From positions 124,001 to 188,000 of the forward strand of contig NZ_CABFKI010000003.1 in the NCBI RefSeq assembly GCF_901764995.1: a stretch of 64,000 nt of DNA, written 5' to 3'. The notes below the pieces were generated by a model that saw only the letters and a list, made by a program, of their open reading frames with translations, was not told the DNA's origin and did no database searches. This DNA comes from Actinobacillus porcinus (GTDB lineage Bacteria > Pseudomonadota > Gammaproteobacteria > Enterobacterales > Pasteurellaceae). The translations under genes were made by a program, and so were the position numbers. Below, piece after piece: positions 18,460-27,672 of this stretch. How positions within the stretch are numbered: position 1 is the stretch's first letter; the number at the start of each line of letters is the position of its first letter.

Positions 18460-19749
18460 ATGAGCTTATTCAACGAATTTCAATCCAAATTAAATCATCA
18501 GCATTATCTTATTGCTTTTAGCGGTGGATTAGATTCCACCGCCTTGCTTTCTCTTTTTGCAAAATCGCGCGAAACCCAACCGCACTTACAGTTGCGCGCC
18601 ATTCATATTCATCACGGCTTAAGCCCCAACGCAGATCAATGGCTGGCACATTGCCAACAAATTTGCCGTCAGCTTAATATTCCGTTGATCACGAAAAAAG
18701 TGAGCATAAACAAAAAAAGAGGGATCGAACAAGGGGCGCGCGAAGCCCGTTATCAGGCGATTTCTGAAGCGCGTTTGCCAAATGAAGTTGTCGTTACAGC
18801 GCATCATTTGCAAGATCAAACGGAAACCTTTTTTCTTGCTTTGAAGCGGGGGAGTGGAGTGAAAGGCTTAAGTGCCATGCAAATGGAAACTGAACTTTTT
18901 TCGATGCCTATTTTTCGCCCATTGTTACATTGCTCAAAAACGCGTTTGGAAAGTTTTGTGCGAGGGGAAAAATTAGCTTGGATTGAAGATGAAAGTAATG
19001 CGGATAATCGTTATGAGCGTAATTTTTTGCGCAATCAAGTGTTGCCGCCATTGCGCGAACGTTGGGCGTTTTTCGACCACGCGGTGCAAACTACTGCACA
19101 GCTTTGTTATAACCAACAGCAGCTGTTAAATGAATTGCTTGCGGATGAGTTTGCTCAACGCTACAACGAAAATGACCGCACTTTTGAGATTTCACATTTT
19201 GCCCAATATAGCGCGAATAAACAAAATGCATTATTAAGAATGTGGCTGGAAAAACTGGGTGAACCCTTGTTAGGCGAGCAACCTTTGGCTGTTTTATTAA
19301 AGGATGTTATTTTGGCTAAAGTGGATGCCAATCCACAGTATGTGTTGTTAGACAAAACCATCAGACGTTATCAAAATAAACTTTACCTTGTGCCAACGCT
19401 CTCTGATGTCTCTGACTTTTGTGCCGAATTACGCATCGGGCAGATTTTGTTATTGCCCGATTATTTAGGCGATTTGCAGCTTTTCAAAACGGCAGAAAAT
19501 TTAACCGCACTTTGGCGCGTGGGAACTCATGAATTTAAGTCCACCTTGCCATTGACCGCTGAAAAAATCACCGTGCGTTTTGGTTATTCCGGCACAGTAA
19601 AGTTGCACGCACAAGATCTTAATCGTGATATTAAAAAAGTGTGGCAAAAATTAGGCGTCCCCGTTTGGCAACGCACCCGAATTCCATTGATTTTTTATGG
19701 CGATAAGTTAAAAAGTGCGGTGGGATTTTTTGAGAATTTTGGGGCGTAG
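18460..19749 (+). CDS. tilS: tRNA(Ile)-lysidine synthase
   Basis: 429 residues. The PP-loop FSGGLDSTALLSLF is near residue 19, followed by IHIHHGLSPNADQW and the TAHHLQDQTETFFLALKRGSGVKGL segment typical of TilS. The C-terminal substrate-binding domain ends with GVPVWQRTRIPLIFYGDKL. The enzyme converts C34 of the AUA-reading tRNA(Ile) to lysidine and is essential in most bacteria. It follows pdxY closely. Confidence 0.96.
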   Translation: MSLFNEFQSKLNHQHYLIAFSGGLDSTALLSLFAKSRETQPHLQLRAIHIHHGLSPNADQWLAHCQQICRQLNIPLITKKVSINKKRGIEQGAREARYQAISEARLPNEVVVTAHHLQDQTETFFLALKRGSGVKGLSAMQMETELFSMPIFRPLLHCSKTRLESFVRGEKLAWIEDESNADNRYERNFLRNQVLPPLRERWAFFDHAVQTTAQLCYNQQQLLNELLADEFAQRYNENDRTFEISHFAQYSANKQNALLRMWLEKLGEPLLGEQPLAVLLKDVILAKVDANPQYVLLDKTIRRYQNKLYLVPTLSDVSDFCAELRIGQILLLPDYLGDLQLFKTAENLTALWRVGTHEFKSTLPLTAEKITVRFGYSGTVKLHAQDLNRDIKKVWQKLGVPVWQRTRIPLIFYGDKLKSAVGFFENFGA

Positions 19750-19830
19750 CAAATTGCAAAAAGCGGAAATACCGGTTGGTGAGCTTGTCGAACCATAAGG
19801 TATTTCAGCGGTTTTTTCCATATTTACATT

Positions 19831-19861
19831 ATCGGTGGGCAAGGATGCTCACCCTACCGAT
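19831..19861. repeat. Intergenic palindromic repeat between tilS and parC
   Basis: ATCGGT (19831-19836) pairs with ACCGAT (19856-19861), and GGTGGGC (19834-19840) can instead pair with GCTCACC (19847-19853). The wording GGTGGGCAAGGATGCTCACC looks like a dispersed repeat. It lies between the convergent tilS and parC genes and could terminate either. Confidence 0.5.
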
Positions 19862-19866
19862 CGTGA

Positions 19867-22107
19867 TTATTCAACCACTTCAATATCCACACCACTATGT
19901 AAGCCGCGTGGTAGGCTTGAGCCTTTGCGTCCGCGTTCGGCGCGGAATTTTTGTAGATCTTCAGGCTTGAGCGTAATTTTGCGTTTGCCTGAATGGAAGA
20001 CTAAGCTTGCGTTTTCGTTAATTAATAACAATTTCACCACAAAATCTAACCGCGCTTTGGCGTCATTGGCTGAAATACTGATAATTTTATTGCCTTTCCC
20101 TTTAGATAAAGACGGTAAATCTTTCACAGGGAAAATTAACATTCTGCCTGCTTTAGTTAATGCCACTAGCAGGGCGTTTTCATCGGAAATGATCAATGGT
20201 GGTAAAACTTTCGCATTTTCAGGCAAGCTTAATACGGCTTTACCTGCCTTGTTACGCGCCACTAAATCTTCAAATTTACAGATAAAACCATAGCCGGCAT
20301 CGGAGGCCATTAATAAGGCTTGGTTTTCATTTTCGATTAAAACTTGTTCAATGGACGCGCCGGCCGGTAAGGTTAATTTTCCTGTTAAGGGTTCCCCTTG
20401 CGAGCGTGCGGACGGTAAACTTAATGGATCTAAGGCGTAGCTACGACCTGTGCTGTCCATAAAGACTGCGGGTTGATTGCTCTTACCGTGAGCATGAGCG
20501 AGATATTTATCCCCCGCCTTATAGCTTAAATTTGGTGCATCAATATCATGCCCTTTCGCACAGCGTACCCACCCCATTTCCGATAAAATTACGGTAACCG
20601 GTTCCGCCGGCATCATTTCCGTTTCCGAAATTGCTTTAGCTTCTGCGCGTTCCACCATCGGCGAACGGCGTGGGCTGGCGTAGGTTTTAGCATCTTGCTG
20701 AATTTCTTTTTTGATCAGCGTATTTAAGCGGCGTTCAGAGCCTAAAATCTCTTCCAAATGTTGACGTTCTTCTTCTAATTTGGCTTTTTCCGCTTGTAAT
20801 TCATGCTCTTCTAATTTTGCCAAATGGCGCAAGCGTAAATTTAAAATGGCTTCCGCTTGTTCATCGGTTAAATTAAAGCGAGACATTAAGACGCTTTTCG
20901 GTTCATCTTCGTTACGAATAATCTCAATGACTTCGTCAATATTTAAGAATGCGATCATCAAGCCTTCTAAAATATGTAAACGCGACAAGACTTTTTCTAA
21001 ACGATAACGCAAACGGCGAGTGACCGTAATTCGGCGGAATTGTAACCATTCTGTCAGAATTTGTACCAAGCCTTTTACCGCAGGTTTATGATCTAAACCG
21101 ATCATATTCATATTAATACGGTAGCTTTTTTCCAAATCGGTCGTAGCAAATAAATGATTCATCAGCGCATCAATATCTACGCGATTTGAGCGTGGAACTA
21201 GCACAATACGTACCGGGTTATCTTGATCCGCTTCATCACGCACATCTTCCACCATCGGCAATTTTTTGGCATTCATTTGCTCAACAATTTGCTGTTGGAT
21301 TTTGGTTGGCGAAGCCTGATGCGGCACCGCGCTGATGATGATTTCGCCATCTTCTTTTTTCCAAGTAGCGCGCATTTTGATCGAGCCACGACCTTGCTCG
21401 TAGATTTTACGAATTTCCGATTTTGGCGTAATGATTTCTGCTTCAGTTGGGTAGTCAGGGCCTTGCACATAGGTCAACAGCTCATCTAAGCCGGCTTGGG
21501 GATTTTCCAATAATGCCACAGCCGCATCCGCTACTTCATTGATATTATGGGGCGGAATATCTGTTGCCATACCGACCGCAATCCCTGTTGTGCCGTTTAG
21601 CAGAATATGCGGCAAACGCGCAGGCAAATATTGCGGTTCTTCTAACGTGCCGTCAAAGTTAGGTTGATAATCCACCGTGCCTTGTCCCAATTCACTTAAC
21701 AGCACTTCGGCAATTTTTGATAAACGAGATTCCGTATAACGCATGGCTGCGAAAGATTTAGGATCATCTGCTGCGCCCCAGTTTCCTTGCCCATCCACTA
21801 AGGGATAGCGATAAGAGAAAGGCTGCGCCATTAATACCATGGCTTCATAACAAGCACTGTCGCCGTGCGGGTGGAATTTACCTAACACATCCCCCACTGT
21901 ACGCGCGGATTTTTTATATTTCGCCTGTGCATTGAGCCCTAATTCTGACATGGCATACACAATACGGCGTTGAACCGGCTTTAAACCGTCACCAATAAAG
22001 GGTAGTGCCCGATCCATGATGACGTACATGGAGTAGTTGAGATAAGCACTTTCGGTAAAAGTGCGTAATGGCATTTGTTCGATGCCTTCGTAGTTGATGT
22101 TGTTCAT
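19867..22107 (-). CDS. parC: DNA topoisomerase IV, subunit A
   Basis: 746 residues. The quinolone-resistance region reads [19 protein letters not shown] with Ser84 and Glu88, i.e. the susceptible residues known from Haemophilus. The catalytic tyrosine is in the [11 protein letters not shown] segment. The C-terminal pinwheel begins near residue 500. With ParE it decatenates daughter chromosomes. parE lies upstream on the same strand but is separated from parC by nirK and a long repeat. Confidence 0.97.
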   Translation of the reverse strand: MNNINYEGIEQMPLRTFTESAYLNYSMYVIMDRALPFIGDGLKPVQRRIVYAMSELGLNAQAKYKKSARTVGDVLGKFHPHGDSACYEAMVLMAQPFSYRYPLVDGQGNWGAADDPKSFAAMRYTESRLSKIAEVLLSELGQGTVDYQPNFDGTLEEPQYLPARLPHILLNGTTGIAVGMATDIPPHNINEVADAAVALLENPQAGLDELLTYVQGPDYPTEAEIITPKSEIRKIYEQGRGSIKMRATWKKEDGEIIISAVPHQASPTKIQQQIVEQMNAKKLPMVEDVRDEADQDNPVRIVLVPRSNRVDIDALMNHLFATTDLEKSYRINMNMIGLDHKPAVKGLVQILTEWLQFRRITVTRRLRYRLEKVLSRLHILEGLMIAFLNIDEVIEIIRNEDEPKSVLMSRFNLTDEQAEAILNLRLRHLAKLEEHELQAEKAKLEEERQHLEEILGSERRLNTLIKKEIQQDAKTYASPRRSPMVERAEAKAISETEMMPAEPVTVILSEMGWVRCAKGHDIDAPNLSYKAGDKYLAHAHGKSNQPAVFMDSTGRSYALDPLSLPSARSQGEPLTGKLTLPAGASIEQVLIENENQALLMASDAGYGFICKFEDLVARNKAGKAVLSLPENAKVLPPLIISDENALLVALTKAGRMLIFPVKDLPSLSKGKGNKIISISANDAKARLDFVVKLLLINENASLVFHSGKRKITLKPEDLQKFRAERGRKGSSLPRGLHSGVDIEVVE

Positions 22108-22157
22108 ATGTTTTAATTTTTTTATTTAAATTGTATTTTTCTTTAAATCGGTTTTCG

Positions 22158-22440
22158 CACGATGTGCGACTTACTTTTTCTTTGCGTTGCCAAAGAAAAA
22201 GTAAGCAAAAAGAAAGGCAACCCCGATTTGCCTTGTTTCCTGAAAATCACTAAATTTGCTTCACGAAAAATAAGTAAACTCGCTTCGCTCAAACAAACTT
22301 ATTTTTCTACAAATTTAGTAATTTTCAGGCGGCAAATAGGGGCCCTGTCTGAGCGCCTGAGTGTTTTGAACGTTGCCAAAGGCAACGGCACATAGTGCAA
22401 GCATAGCGAAGTAAAAGTAGGTCGCCCTGTGGGCGAAAAC
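22158..22440. repeat. Large composite hairpin repeat between parC and nirK
   Basis: The region contains a perfect 15-bp hairpin, arms 22170-22184 and 22191-22205, then a long interrupted inverted repeat running from CCCCGATTTGCC (22221-22232) to GGCAAATAGGGG (22332-22343). The inner arms include CTGAAAAT/ATTTTCAG, CTAAATTTG/CAAATTTAG and GAAAAATAAGT/ACTTATTTTTC, closing around 22280. A small GTTGCC/GGCAAC palindrome follows at about 22373-22386. There is no coding signal. Its phrasing resembles dispersed elements seen in other proteobacterial genomes. It fills the whole gap between parC and nirK. Confidence 0.8.
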
Positions 22441-22443
22441 CCA

Positions 22444-23550
22444 CTATTTCAAATGAAAATGCACATCGACATTCGCATCTGGGTTTTGTTTATCATAAGG
22501 TTCGTCTTTAATTTTGCCGCTGTAAATTTCAGGGTTTTCTTTCCCTTCTACCATCAACATTCCTTTTGCCCCTTTTTCAGCGCGGAAAATACTGTGGTCA
22601 AGGAAAGTGTATTGCCCGGGAACTTGTATCGTAGCTTCTGTAATAACGGCACCACCCGCAGGGATTAAGGTTGTTTGTACATTATGATTTTGCAAACTTC
22701 CACCTTCCACATAAACCGTATCAAATGGTTTGCCAATTAAGTGAAAAGATGAAATTTTGTTCGGACCGGCATTACCAATAAAAAAGCGAATTTTATCCCC
22801 AACTTTAGCTTTTAAGGCATCTTCGCCCATTAGCGCACCGTAATGCCCATTGAAAACCACGTAATCAGGAAGTTCGTAACCTGCTTTTTCCATACTAAAA
22901 ACTTGCAAGCCTTTTTCGCCAAAACTCCCTTGTGTGTAGAATTCATTTTGTACGATATAAAATTCTTTATCGGCTTTTGGCAACCCTGTTTTCGGTTCTA
23001 CTAACATCAAACCAAACATTCCTTTTCCGATATGAGTTGCCGCACCAGGGAAAGCGGCGCAGTGGTAAAGGTATAATCCCGGTTGTAAGGCTTGAAAGGC
23101 AAATACACTAGTACGCCCTGGTTTGGTATTACTTGCAATGGCACCCCCTTCCGGTGCCGCAGCAGAATGGAAATCAATGCTATGTTCCATTTTAGAATTG
23201 GCAGGGTTAGACAAATGCACTTCTACGGTATCGCCTTCACGTACACGAATAAAAGGCGCAGGCGTTGCACCATTGAATGTCCAATATTTAAATTGTGTGC
23301 CATCAATGATATCCATGACTTTTTCAATCGCTTCCAGTTTCACCACAACACGTGCAGGTTCTTGGCGTGTAATGGGTTTGGGAACATTCGGCGCAAAAGT
23401 CAATTCTGCTTCAATAACCGGCAATTTCGTTGAAAGTGCGGTTGAATTATCGATTGTTTTGTTTGTTTCGCTATTGGCAAAAGCACTGTATGAGAATAGC
23501 GTTGTTATGCTTAATAAGAGTGCAAGTGTTGTTTTTTTCATTTTATTCAT
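22444..23550 (-). CDS. nirK: Copper-containing nitrite reductase (NirK/AniA family)
   Basis: 368 residues with a Sec signal (cleavage near S-A-F-A). Two cupredoxin domains. Type 1 copper: the Cys-His-Met cluster YHCAAFPGAATHIGKGMFG plus an upstream His. Type 2 copper: D-F-H in HSIDFHSAAAPEGG, the His of YHCA, and the His of SSFHLIGKPFDTVYVEGG. The catalytic Asp (D-F-H) and His are in place, so nitrite to NO activity is expected in the periplasm. There is no lipobox, unlike Neisseria AniA. ATG 23550 follows the parE stop codon by one base, so I chose it over the longer frame (23577); translation is probably coupled to parE. Confidence 0.92.
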   Translation of the reverse strand: MNKMKKTTLALLLSITTLFSYSAFANSETNKTIDNSTALSTKLPVIEAELTFAPNVPKPITRQEPARVVVKLEAIEKVMDIIDGTQFKYWTFNGATPAPFIRVREGDTVEVHLSNPANSKMEHSIDFHSAAAPEGGAIASNTKPGRTSVFAFQALQPGLYLYHCAAFPGAATHIGKGMFGLMLVEPKTGLPKADKEFYIVQNEFYTQGSFGEKGLQVFSMEKAGYELPDYVVFNGHYGALMGEDALKAKVGDKIRFFIGNAGPNKISSFHLIGKPFDTVYVEGGSLQNHNVQTTLIPAGGAVITEATIQVPGQYTFLDHSIFRAEKGAKGMLMVEGKENPEIYSGKIKDEPYDKQNPDANVDVHFHLK

Positions 23551-23551
23551 A

Positions 23552-25486
23552 TTACAAATCCAAATCTGCCTGATCACCTTTTGTTTGCAACCAATTTTTA
23601 CGATCTTCTGCGCGTTTTTTGTTGAGCAACATATCCATTAATTCAATGGTTTCATTGATCAAAATATCTGAATTTTCTACCGCACTTTCATCAGCCATAG
23701 GCTCTTCATAGGTTAATTGAACCAAACGGCGCGTGCTTGGATCCATGGTGGTTTCTCGTAATTGGCTTGGGTTCATTTCACCCAAACCTTTAAAGCGTTG
23801 TACATTCGGTTTTCCACGTTTACTGCTTAAGCGTTCTAAAATGGCTTCTTTTTCGTGTTCATCTAAAGCGTAATAGACTTCTTTGCCTAAATCGATACGA
23901 TAGAGCGGTGGCATTGCCACATAAACATGTCCGTCTTTGACCAATTGCGGGAAATGGCGTAAAAATAAGGCGCAAAGTAGGGTAGCGATATGCAATCCAT
24001 CGCTATCCGCATCCGCAAGGATACAGACTTTTCCGTAACGTAACTGGCTTAGATCGTTGCTGTCCGGATCGATACCTAGGGCTACGGCAATGTTGTGTAC
24101 TTCTTCAGAAGCCAGTACTTGCTCTGATGAAACTTCCCAAGTGTTTAGAATTTTACCGCGCAATGGCAAGATTGCTTGATATTCGCGGTCGCGCGCTTGT
24201 TTGGCTGAACCGCCCGCCGAGTCACCTTCTACCAGAAATAATTCTGTCCGCTCAAGATCTTGCTGTGAACAGTCGGCTAATTTTCCGGGTAATGCAGGGC
24301 CTGAAGTCAGTTTTTTACGCACCACTTTTTTAGACGCACGCAAACGGCGTTGTGCAGAACTGATCGCCATTTCGGCTAATAACTTGGCAGGTTCAATATT
24401 ATTATTGAGCCACAAACTGAAAGCGTCTTTCACTACGCCGCTGACGAAAACCGCACTTTCACGGGATGACAAACGTTCTTTGGTTTGTCCTGCAAATTGA
24501 GCATCGTGCATTTTGAGTGATAACACGTAGGCGCAACGGTCCCACAAGTCATCTGCCGTTAATTTTACCCCTTTAGGTAATAAATTTTGGAATTCGCAGA
24601 ATTCAATCATGGCGTCAATTAAGCCTTTGCGTAAGCCGTTGACATGGGTTCCGCCTTGAATGGTTGGGATTAAGTTTACATAGCTTTCCCCAATTAAATC
24701 ACCGCCTTCAGGCAACCATAATAATGCCCAATCCACCGCTTCCGTTGAGCCTTTAAAGCTGCCGATAAATGGGGTTTCGGGCAGCGTAGTGAATTCACTG
24801 ACCGCTTCGATTAAATAATCCGAAAGTCCGTCTTGATACAACCAGCTTTCTTCTGTGCCATTGACGTGATCGATAAATTTGATTTCCAGCCCTGAACAAA
24901 GCACTGCTTTTGCACGTAGCAAATGGCGTAGGCGAGATACAGAGAATTTATCGCTATCAAAATATTTTGGATTTGGTTTAAATTTGACCGCAGTTCCTGT
25001 GGTACGGCGACCGCAAGTCCCCACCACTTCTAATTCTTCCACTTTAAGACCGTTTTCAAAGGCAATATGATAAACCTGACCGTTACGCTTTACGGTGACA
25101 TCCACACGTTCGGAAAGGGCATTGACCACAGAAATCCCCACGCCATGCAAACCACCGGCAAACTCATAGTTTTTATTCGAAAATTTACCGCCGGCATGAA
25201 GTTTCGTCATAATCACTTCCACGCCGGACATTTTTTCAGTCGGGTGCATATCCACAGGCATGCCACGCCCATTATCGATCACTTCTAGCGATTGATCTTT
25301 ATGTAAAATCACTTCAATTTTGGTGGCAAACCCCGCTAACGCTTCATCCACACTGTTATCAATCACTTCTTGTCCTAAATGGTTCGGACGCTGCGTATCG
25401 GTGTACATCCCGGGGCGAACCTGAACAGGCTCAAGCCCTTTTAACACGGTAATATTTATCGAATCGTATTCTTTTTGAGTAGTCAT
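23552..25486 (-). CDS. parE: DNA topoisomerase IV, subunit B
   Basis: 644 residues of the GHKL ATPase/TOPRIM type. ATP site: VRPGMYTD, E-V-I-D-N-S-V-D-E, DNGRGMP and GGLHGVGISVVNALS. TOPRIM: LVEGDSAGGSAKQARDREYQAILPLRGKILN and DADSDGLHIATLL. The spacing and the FVEGDSAGG-like motif with D-R-E-Y-Q fit ParE rather than GyrB, which is longer. It energises strand passage by ParC. The gene order parE-nirK-parC is unusual; in Haemophilus parE and parC are adjacent as I recall. Confidence 0.96.
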   Translation of the reverse strand: MTTQKEYDSINITVLKGLEPVQVRPGMYTDTQRPNHLGQEVIDNSVDEALAGFATKIEVILHKDQSLEVIDNGRGMPVDMHPTEKMSGVEVIMTKLHAGGKFSNKNYEFAGGLHGVGISVVNALSERVDVTVKRNGQVYHIAFENGLKVEELEVVGTCGRRTTGTAVKFKPNPKYFDSDKFSVSRLRHLLRAKAVLCSGLEIKFIDHVNGTEESWLYQDGLSDYLIEAVSEFTTLPETPFIGSFKGSTEAVDWALLWLPEGGDLIGESYVNLIPTIQGGTHVNGLRKGLIDAMIEFCEFQNLLPKGVKLTADDLWDRCAYVLSLKMHDAQFAGQTKERLSSRESAVFVSGVVKDAFSLWLNNNIEPAKLLAEMAISSAQRRLRASKKVVRKKLTSGPALPGKLADCSQQDLERTELFLVEGDSAGGSAKQARDREYQAILPLRGKILNTWEVSSEQVLASEEVHNIAVALGIDPDSNDLSQLRYGKVCILADADSDGLHIATLLCALFLRHFPQLVKDGHVYVAMPPLYRIDLGKEVYYALDEHEKEAILERLSSKRGKPNVQRFKGLGEMNPSQLRETTMDPSTRRLVQLTYEEPMADESAVENSDILINETIELMDMLLNKKRAEDRKNWLQTKGDQADLDL

Positions 25487-25541
25487 AAGTTGATGAGAAT
25501 TAAGTCAATTTTGAGAGATAAAAAATTGGGGGGATTATAAC

Positions 25542-25573
25542 AAAAAGTGCGGTTGAAATCGACCGCACTTTTG
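25542..25573 (-). terminator. Uptake-sequence-pair terminator after ettA
   Basis: Inverted uptake sequences AAAAAGTGCGGT (25542-25553) and ACCGCACTTTT (25562-25572) lie just beyond the ettA stop codon on the minus strand and end in a T-run in that direction. Confidence 0.85.
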
Positions 25574-25584
25574 TTGGAACATCA

Positions 25585-27255
25585 TTACTTCGCAATACGC
25601 TTATATTTAATACGATGTGGCTGTGTTGCCGCTTCGCCTAAGGTTTTCTTTTTCCACTCTTCGTAGTCTGAGAAGTTACCTTCGTAGAAAGTGACTTTAC
25701 CTTCATCACCGTAGTCTAAAATGTGGGTGGCGATACGGTCTAAGAACCAGCGGTCGTGCGAGATAACCATTGCACAGCCCGGGAATTCTAAAATCGCATT
25801 TTCTAATGCACGCAAGGTTTCCACATCAAGATCGTTGGTTGGTTCGTCTAATAATAAGACGTTTCCGCCCGCTTGTAACAGTTTCGCAAGGTGTAAACGA
25901 CCACGCTCACCGCCTGACAATTCGCCAACACGTTTTTGTTGATCTACGCCTTTGAAGTTAAAGCGTCCAACATAGGCGCGGCTTGGGATTTCAAAGTTGC
26001 CGATAGTTAGAATATCTTGTCCGTTTGAGACTTCTTCCCACACGGTTTTCTTGTCGTCCATTGCATCACGGAACTGATCCACAGAGGCAAGTACCACCGT
26101 TTCACCCATCACGATTGAACCGCTATCCGGTTGTTCTTGACCTGAAAGCATACGGAATAAGGTTGATTTACCTGCACCGTTCGCCCCGATAATTCCAACA
26201 ATCGCCCCTTTCGGAATGCTGAAAGATAAATCGTCAATTAACGTGCGGTCGCCGTAAGATTTAGTTAGGTTACTCACTTCAATCACTTTATCCCCTAAGC
26301 GTGGGCCTGGTGGAATAAAGAGTTCATTGGTTTCGTTACGTTTTTGATATTCGCCTGAGTTAAGCTCTTCAAAGCGTGCCATACGCGCCTTGCTTTTCGC
26401 TTGACGACCTTTCGGATTTTGGCGTACCCATTCTAACTCTTTGGCAATGGATTTTTGGCGAGCATTTTCCGCCGCTTGCTCTTGCTCTAAACGTTTCTCT
26501 TTTTGCTCTAACCAAGAAGAGTAGTTACCTTCCCAAGGAATACCTTCACCACGGTCAAGCTCTAAGATCCAACCTGCCACGTTATCTAAGAAGTAACGGT
26601 CGTGGGTAATTGCCACCACAGTACCTTCATAGTCGTGTAAGAAACGCTCTAACCACGCCACCGACTCCGCATCTAAGTGGTTGGTTGGTTCGTCTAATAA
26701 CAACATATCCGGTTTTTCGAGCAATAAACGGCAAAGTGCCACACGGCGGCGTTCGCCCCCTGAAAGATGTTCGATTTTAGCGTCCCAATCCGGTAAACGT
26801 AACGCATCTGCCGCACGTTCTAACTGGTTATCCAAATTGTGACCATCGTGTGCTTGAATAATCGCTTCTAATTGAGCTTGTTCAGCCGCCAGTTTGTCGA
26901 AGTCCGCATTTTCATCGGCATAAGCCGCATAAACTTCATCTAAACGAGTGAGTGCGTTTTTCACTTCTGAAACCGCTTCTTCAATGGCTTCACGCACGGT
27001 TTGCTGTGGCTCTAATTTTGGTTCTTGCGGAAGATAACCGATTTTGATCCCCGGTTGCGGACGAGCCTCCCCTTCAAACTCTTTATCAACACCAGCCATA
27101 ATGCGTAAAAGGGTGGATTTACCCGCACCATTTAAGCCTAGTACCCCGATTTTCGCCCCAGGAAAGAAGCTTAAAGAAATATCTTTTAAAATATGACGTT
27201 TCGGCGGAACAACTTTGCCCACGCGATGCATCGTAAAAACAAATTGTGATGACAT
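25585..27255 (-). CDS. ettA: Energy-dependent translational throttle protein EttA
   Basis: 556 residues, an ABC-F protein with two ATPase domains and no membrane segments. Walker A sites are GLNGAGKST and GANGAGKST, signatures LSGGERRRVALCRLLLEKP and LSGGERGRLHLAKLL, and both Walker B motifs end in DEPTN. The linker and arm region (W-E-G-N-Y-S-S-W-L-E-Q-K) fits EttA/YjjK. It binds the ribosomal E site and holds the first translocation when ATP is low. It is transcribed alone; the small-RNA terminator at 27396-27420 separates it from upstream transcription. Confidence 0.95.
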   Translation of the reverse strand: MSSQFVFTMHRVGKVVPPKRHILKDISLSFFPGAKIGVLGLNGAGKSTLLRIMAGVDKEFEGEARPQPGIKIGYLPQEPKLEPQQTVREAIEEAVSEVKNALTRLDEVYAAYADENADFDKLAAEQAQLEAIIQAHDGHNLDNQLERAADALRLPDWDAKIEHLSGGERRRVALCRLLLEKPDMLLLDEPTNHLDAESVAWLERFLHDYEGTVVAITHDRYFLDNVAGWILELDRGEGIPWEGNYSSWLEQKEKRLEQEQAAENARQKSIAKELEWVRQNPKGRQAKSKARMARFEELNSGEYQKRNETNELFIPPGPRLGDKVIEVSNLTKSYGDRTLIDDLSFSIPKGAIVGIIGANGAGKSTLFRMLSGQEQPDSGSIVMGETVVLASVDQFRDAMDDKKTVWEEVSNGQDILTIGNFEIPSRAYVGRFNFKGVDQQKRVGELSGGERGRLHLAKLLQAGGNVLLLDEPTNDLDVETLRALENAILEFPGCAMVISHDRWFLDRIATHILDYGDEGKVTFYEGNFSDYEEWKKKTLGEAATQPHRIKYKRIAK

Positions 27256-27395
27256 ATTGAATCCTTTTTACAAGAAAAGTGCGGTCGCATTTTACCTAAT
27301 TCTTGGCGGATAATCTACTTTCATAAATTGCCACTTATTTGCCACTAAATGAATTTATATTTCATCAGAAATTTGTAACCCATTGAAAAACAAGC

Positions 27396-27495
27396 AAAAA
27401 AAACCACTCCGAAGAGTGGTAGGAAAGTAGTTTAGCTATTTATTTTATGATTATTTTATTTAGGAACTTTATGAATATCAAGTAATTACCTGACG
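27396..27495 (-). ncRNA. Candidate FNR-controlled small RNA between degP and ettA
   Basis: On the minus strand a TATTAT -10 box (27507-27502) predicts a start near 27495. The transcript would end at a strong intrinsic terminator: ACCACTC, the tetraloop TTCG, GAGTGGT (27420-27403) and then eight T (27403-27396). The RNA of about 100 bases has no convincing reading frame. A perfect FNR site lies upstream. degP has its own terminator at 27617-27652, so this is a separate unit. The content TACTTTCCTACC in the 3' half recalls the unpaired stretch of enterobacterial FnrS, but I cannot claim homology. Boundaries are inferred. Confidence 0.55.
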
Positions 27496-27501
27496 TGGTG
27501 A

Positions 27502-27562
27502 ATAATAGCGGAAAAGTTTCAGCAAGCAAAGAGTGAATTCATCTTTAGTTGATTTACATCAA
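27502..27562 (-). promoter_or_regulatory. Promoter with perfect FNR site
   Basis: TTGATTTACATCAA (27549-27562) matches the FNR consensus TTGAT-N4-ATCAA at all ten fixed positions. On the minus strand it is followed by TTGCTT, a 16-base spacer and TATTAT (27507-27502). The site centre is about 60 bases upstream of the predicted start, a known activating position for FNR. Confidence 0.6.
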
Positions 27563-27615
27563 AAAAATTTAGAAAAAAGTGATTATAGGTTTATTTTTCC
27601 TTTGGTTGAGCAATA

Positions 27616-27652
27616 AAAAGCGTTGCTAGTCAGAGTTGAATAGCAACGCTTT
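27616..27652 (-). terminator. degP terminator
   Basis: AAAGCGTTGCTA (27617-27628) pairs with TAGCAACGCTTT (27641-27652); on the minus strand the stem is followed by T residues. It lies just after the degP stop codon. Confidence 0.85.
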
Positions 27653-27672
27653 GTTTCGTTTTGAGACAGTGA

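Noticed and set aside
19776-19970. Short plus-strand frame between tilS and parC beginning MVSLSNHK
   Set aside because: It is a translation of dispersed repeat sequence and of the antisense parC end, a common false call.
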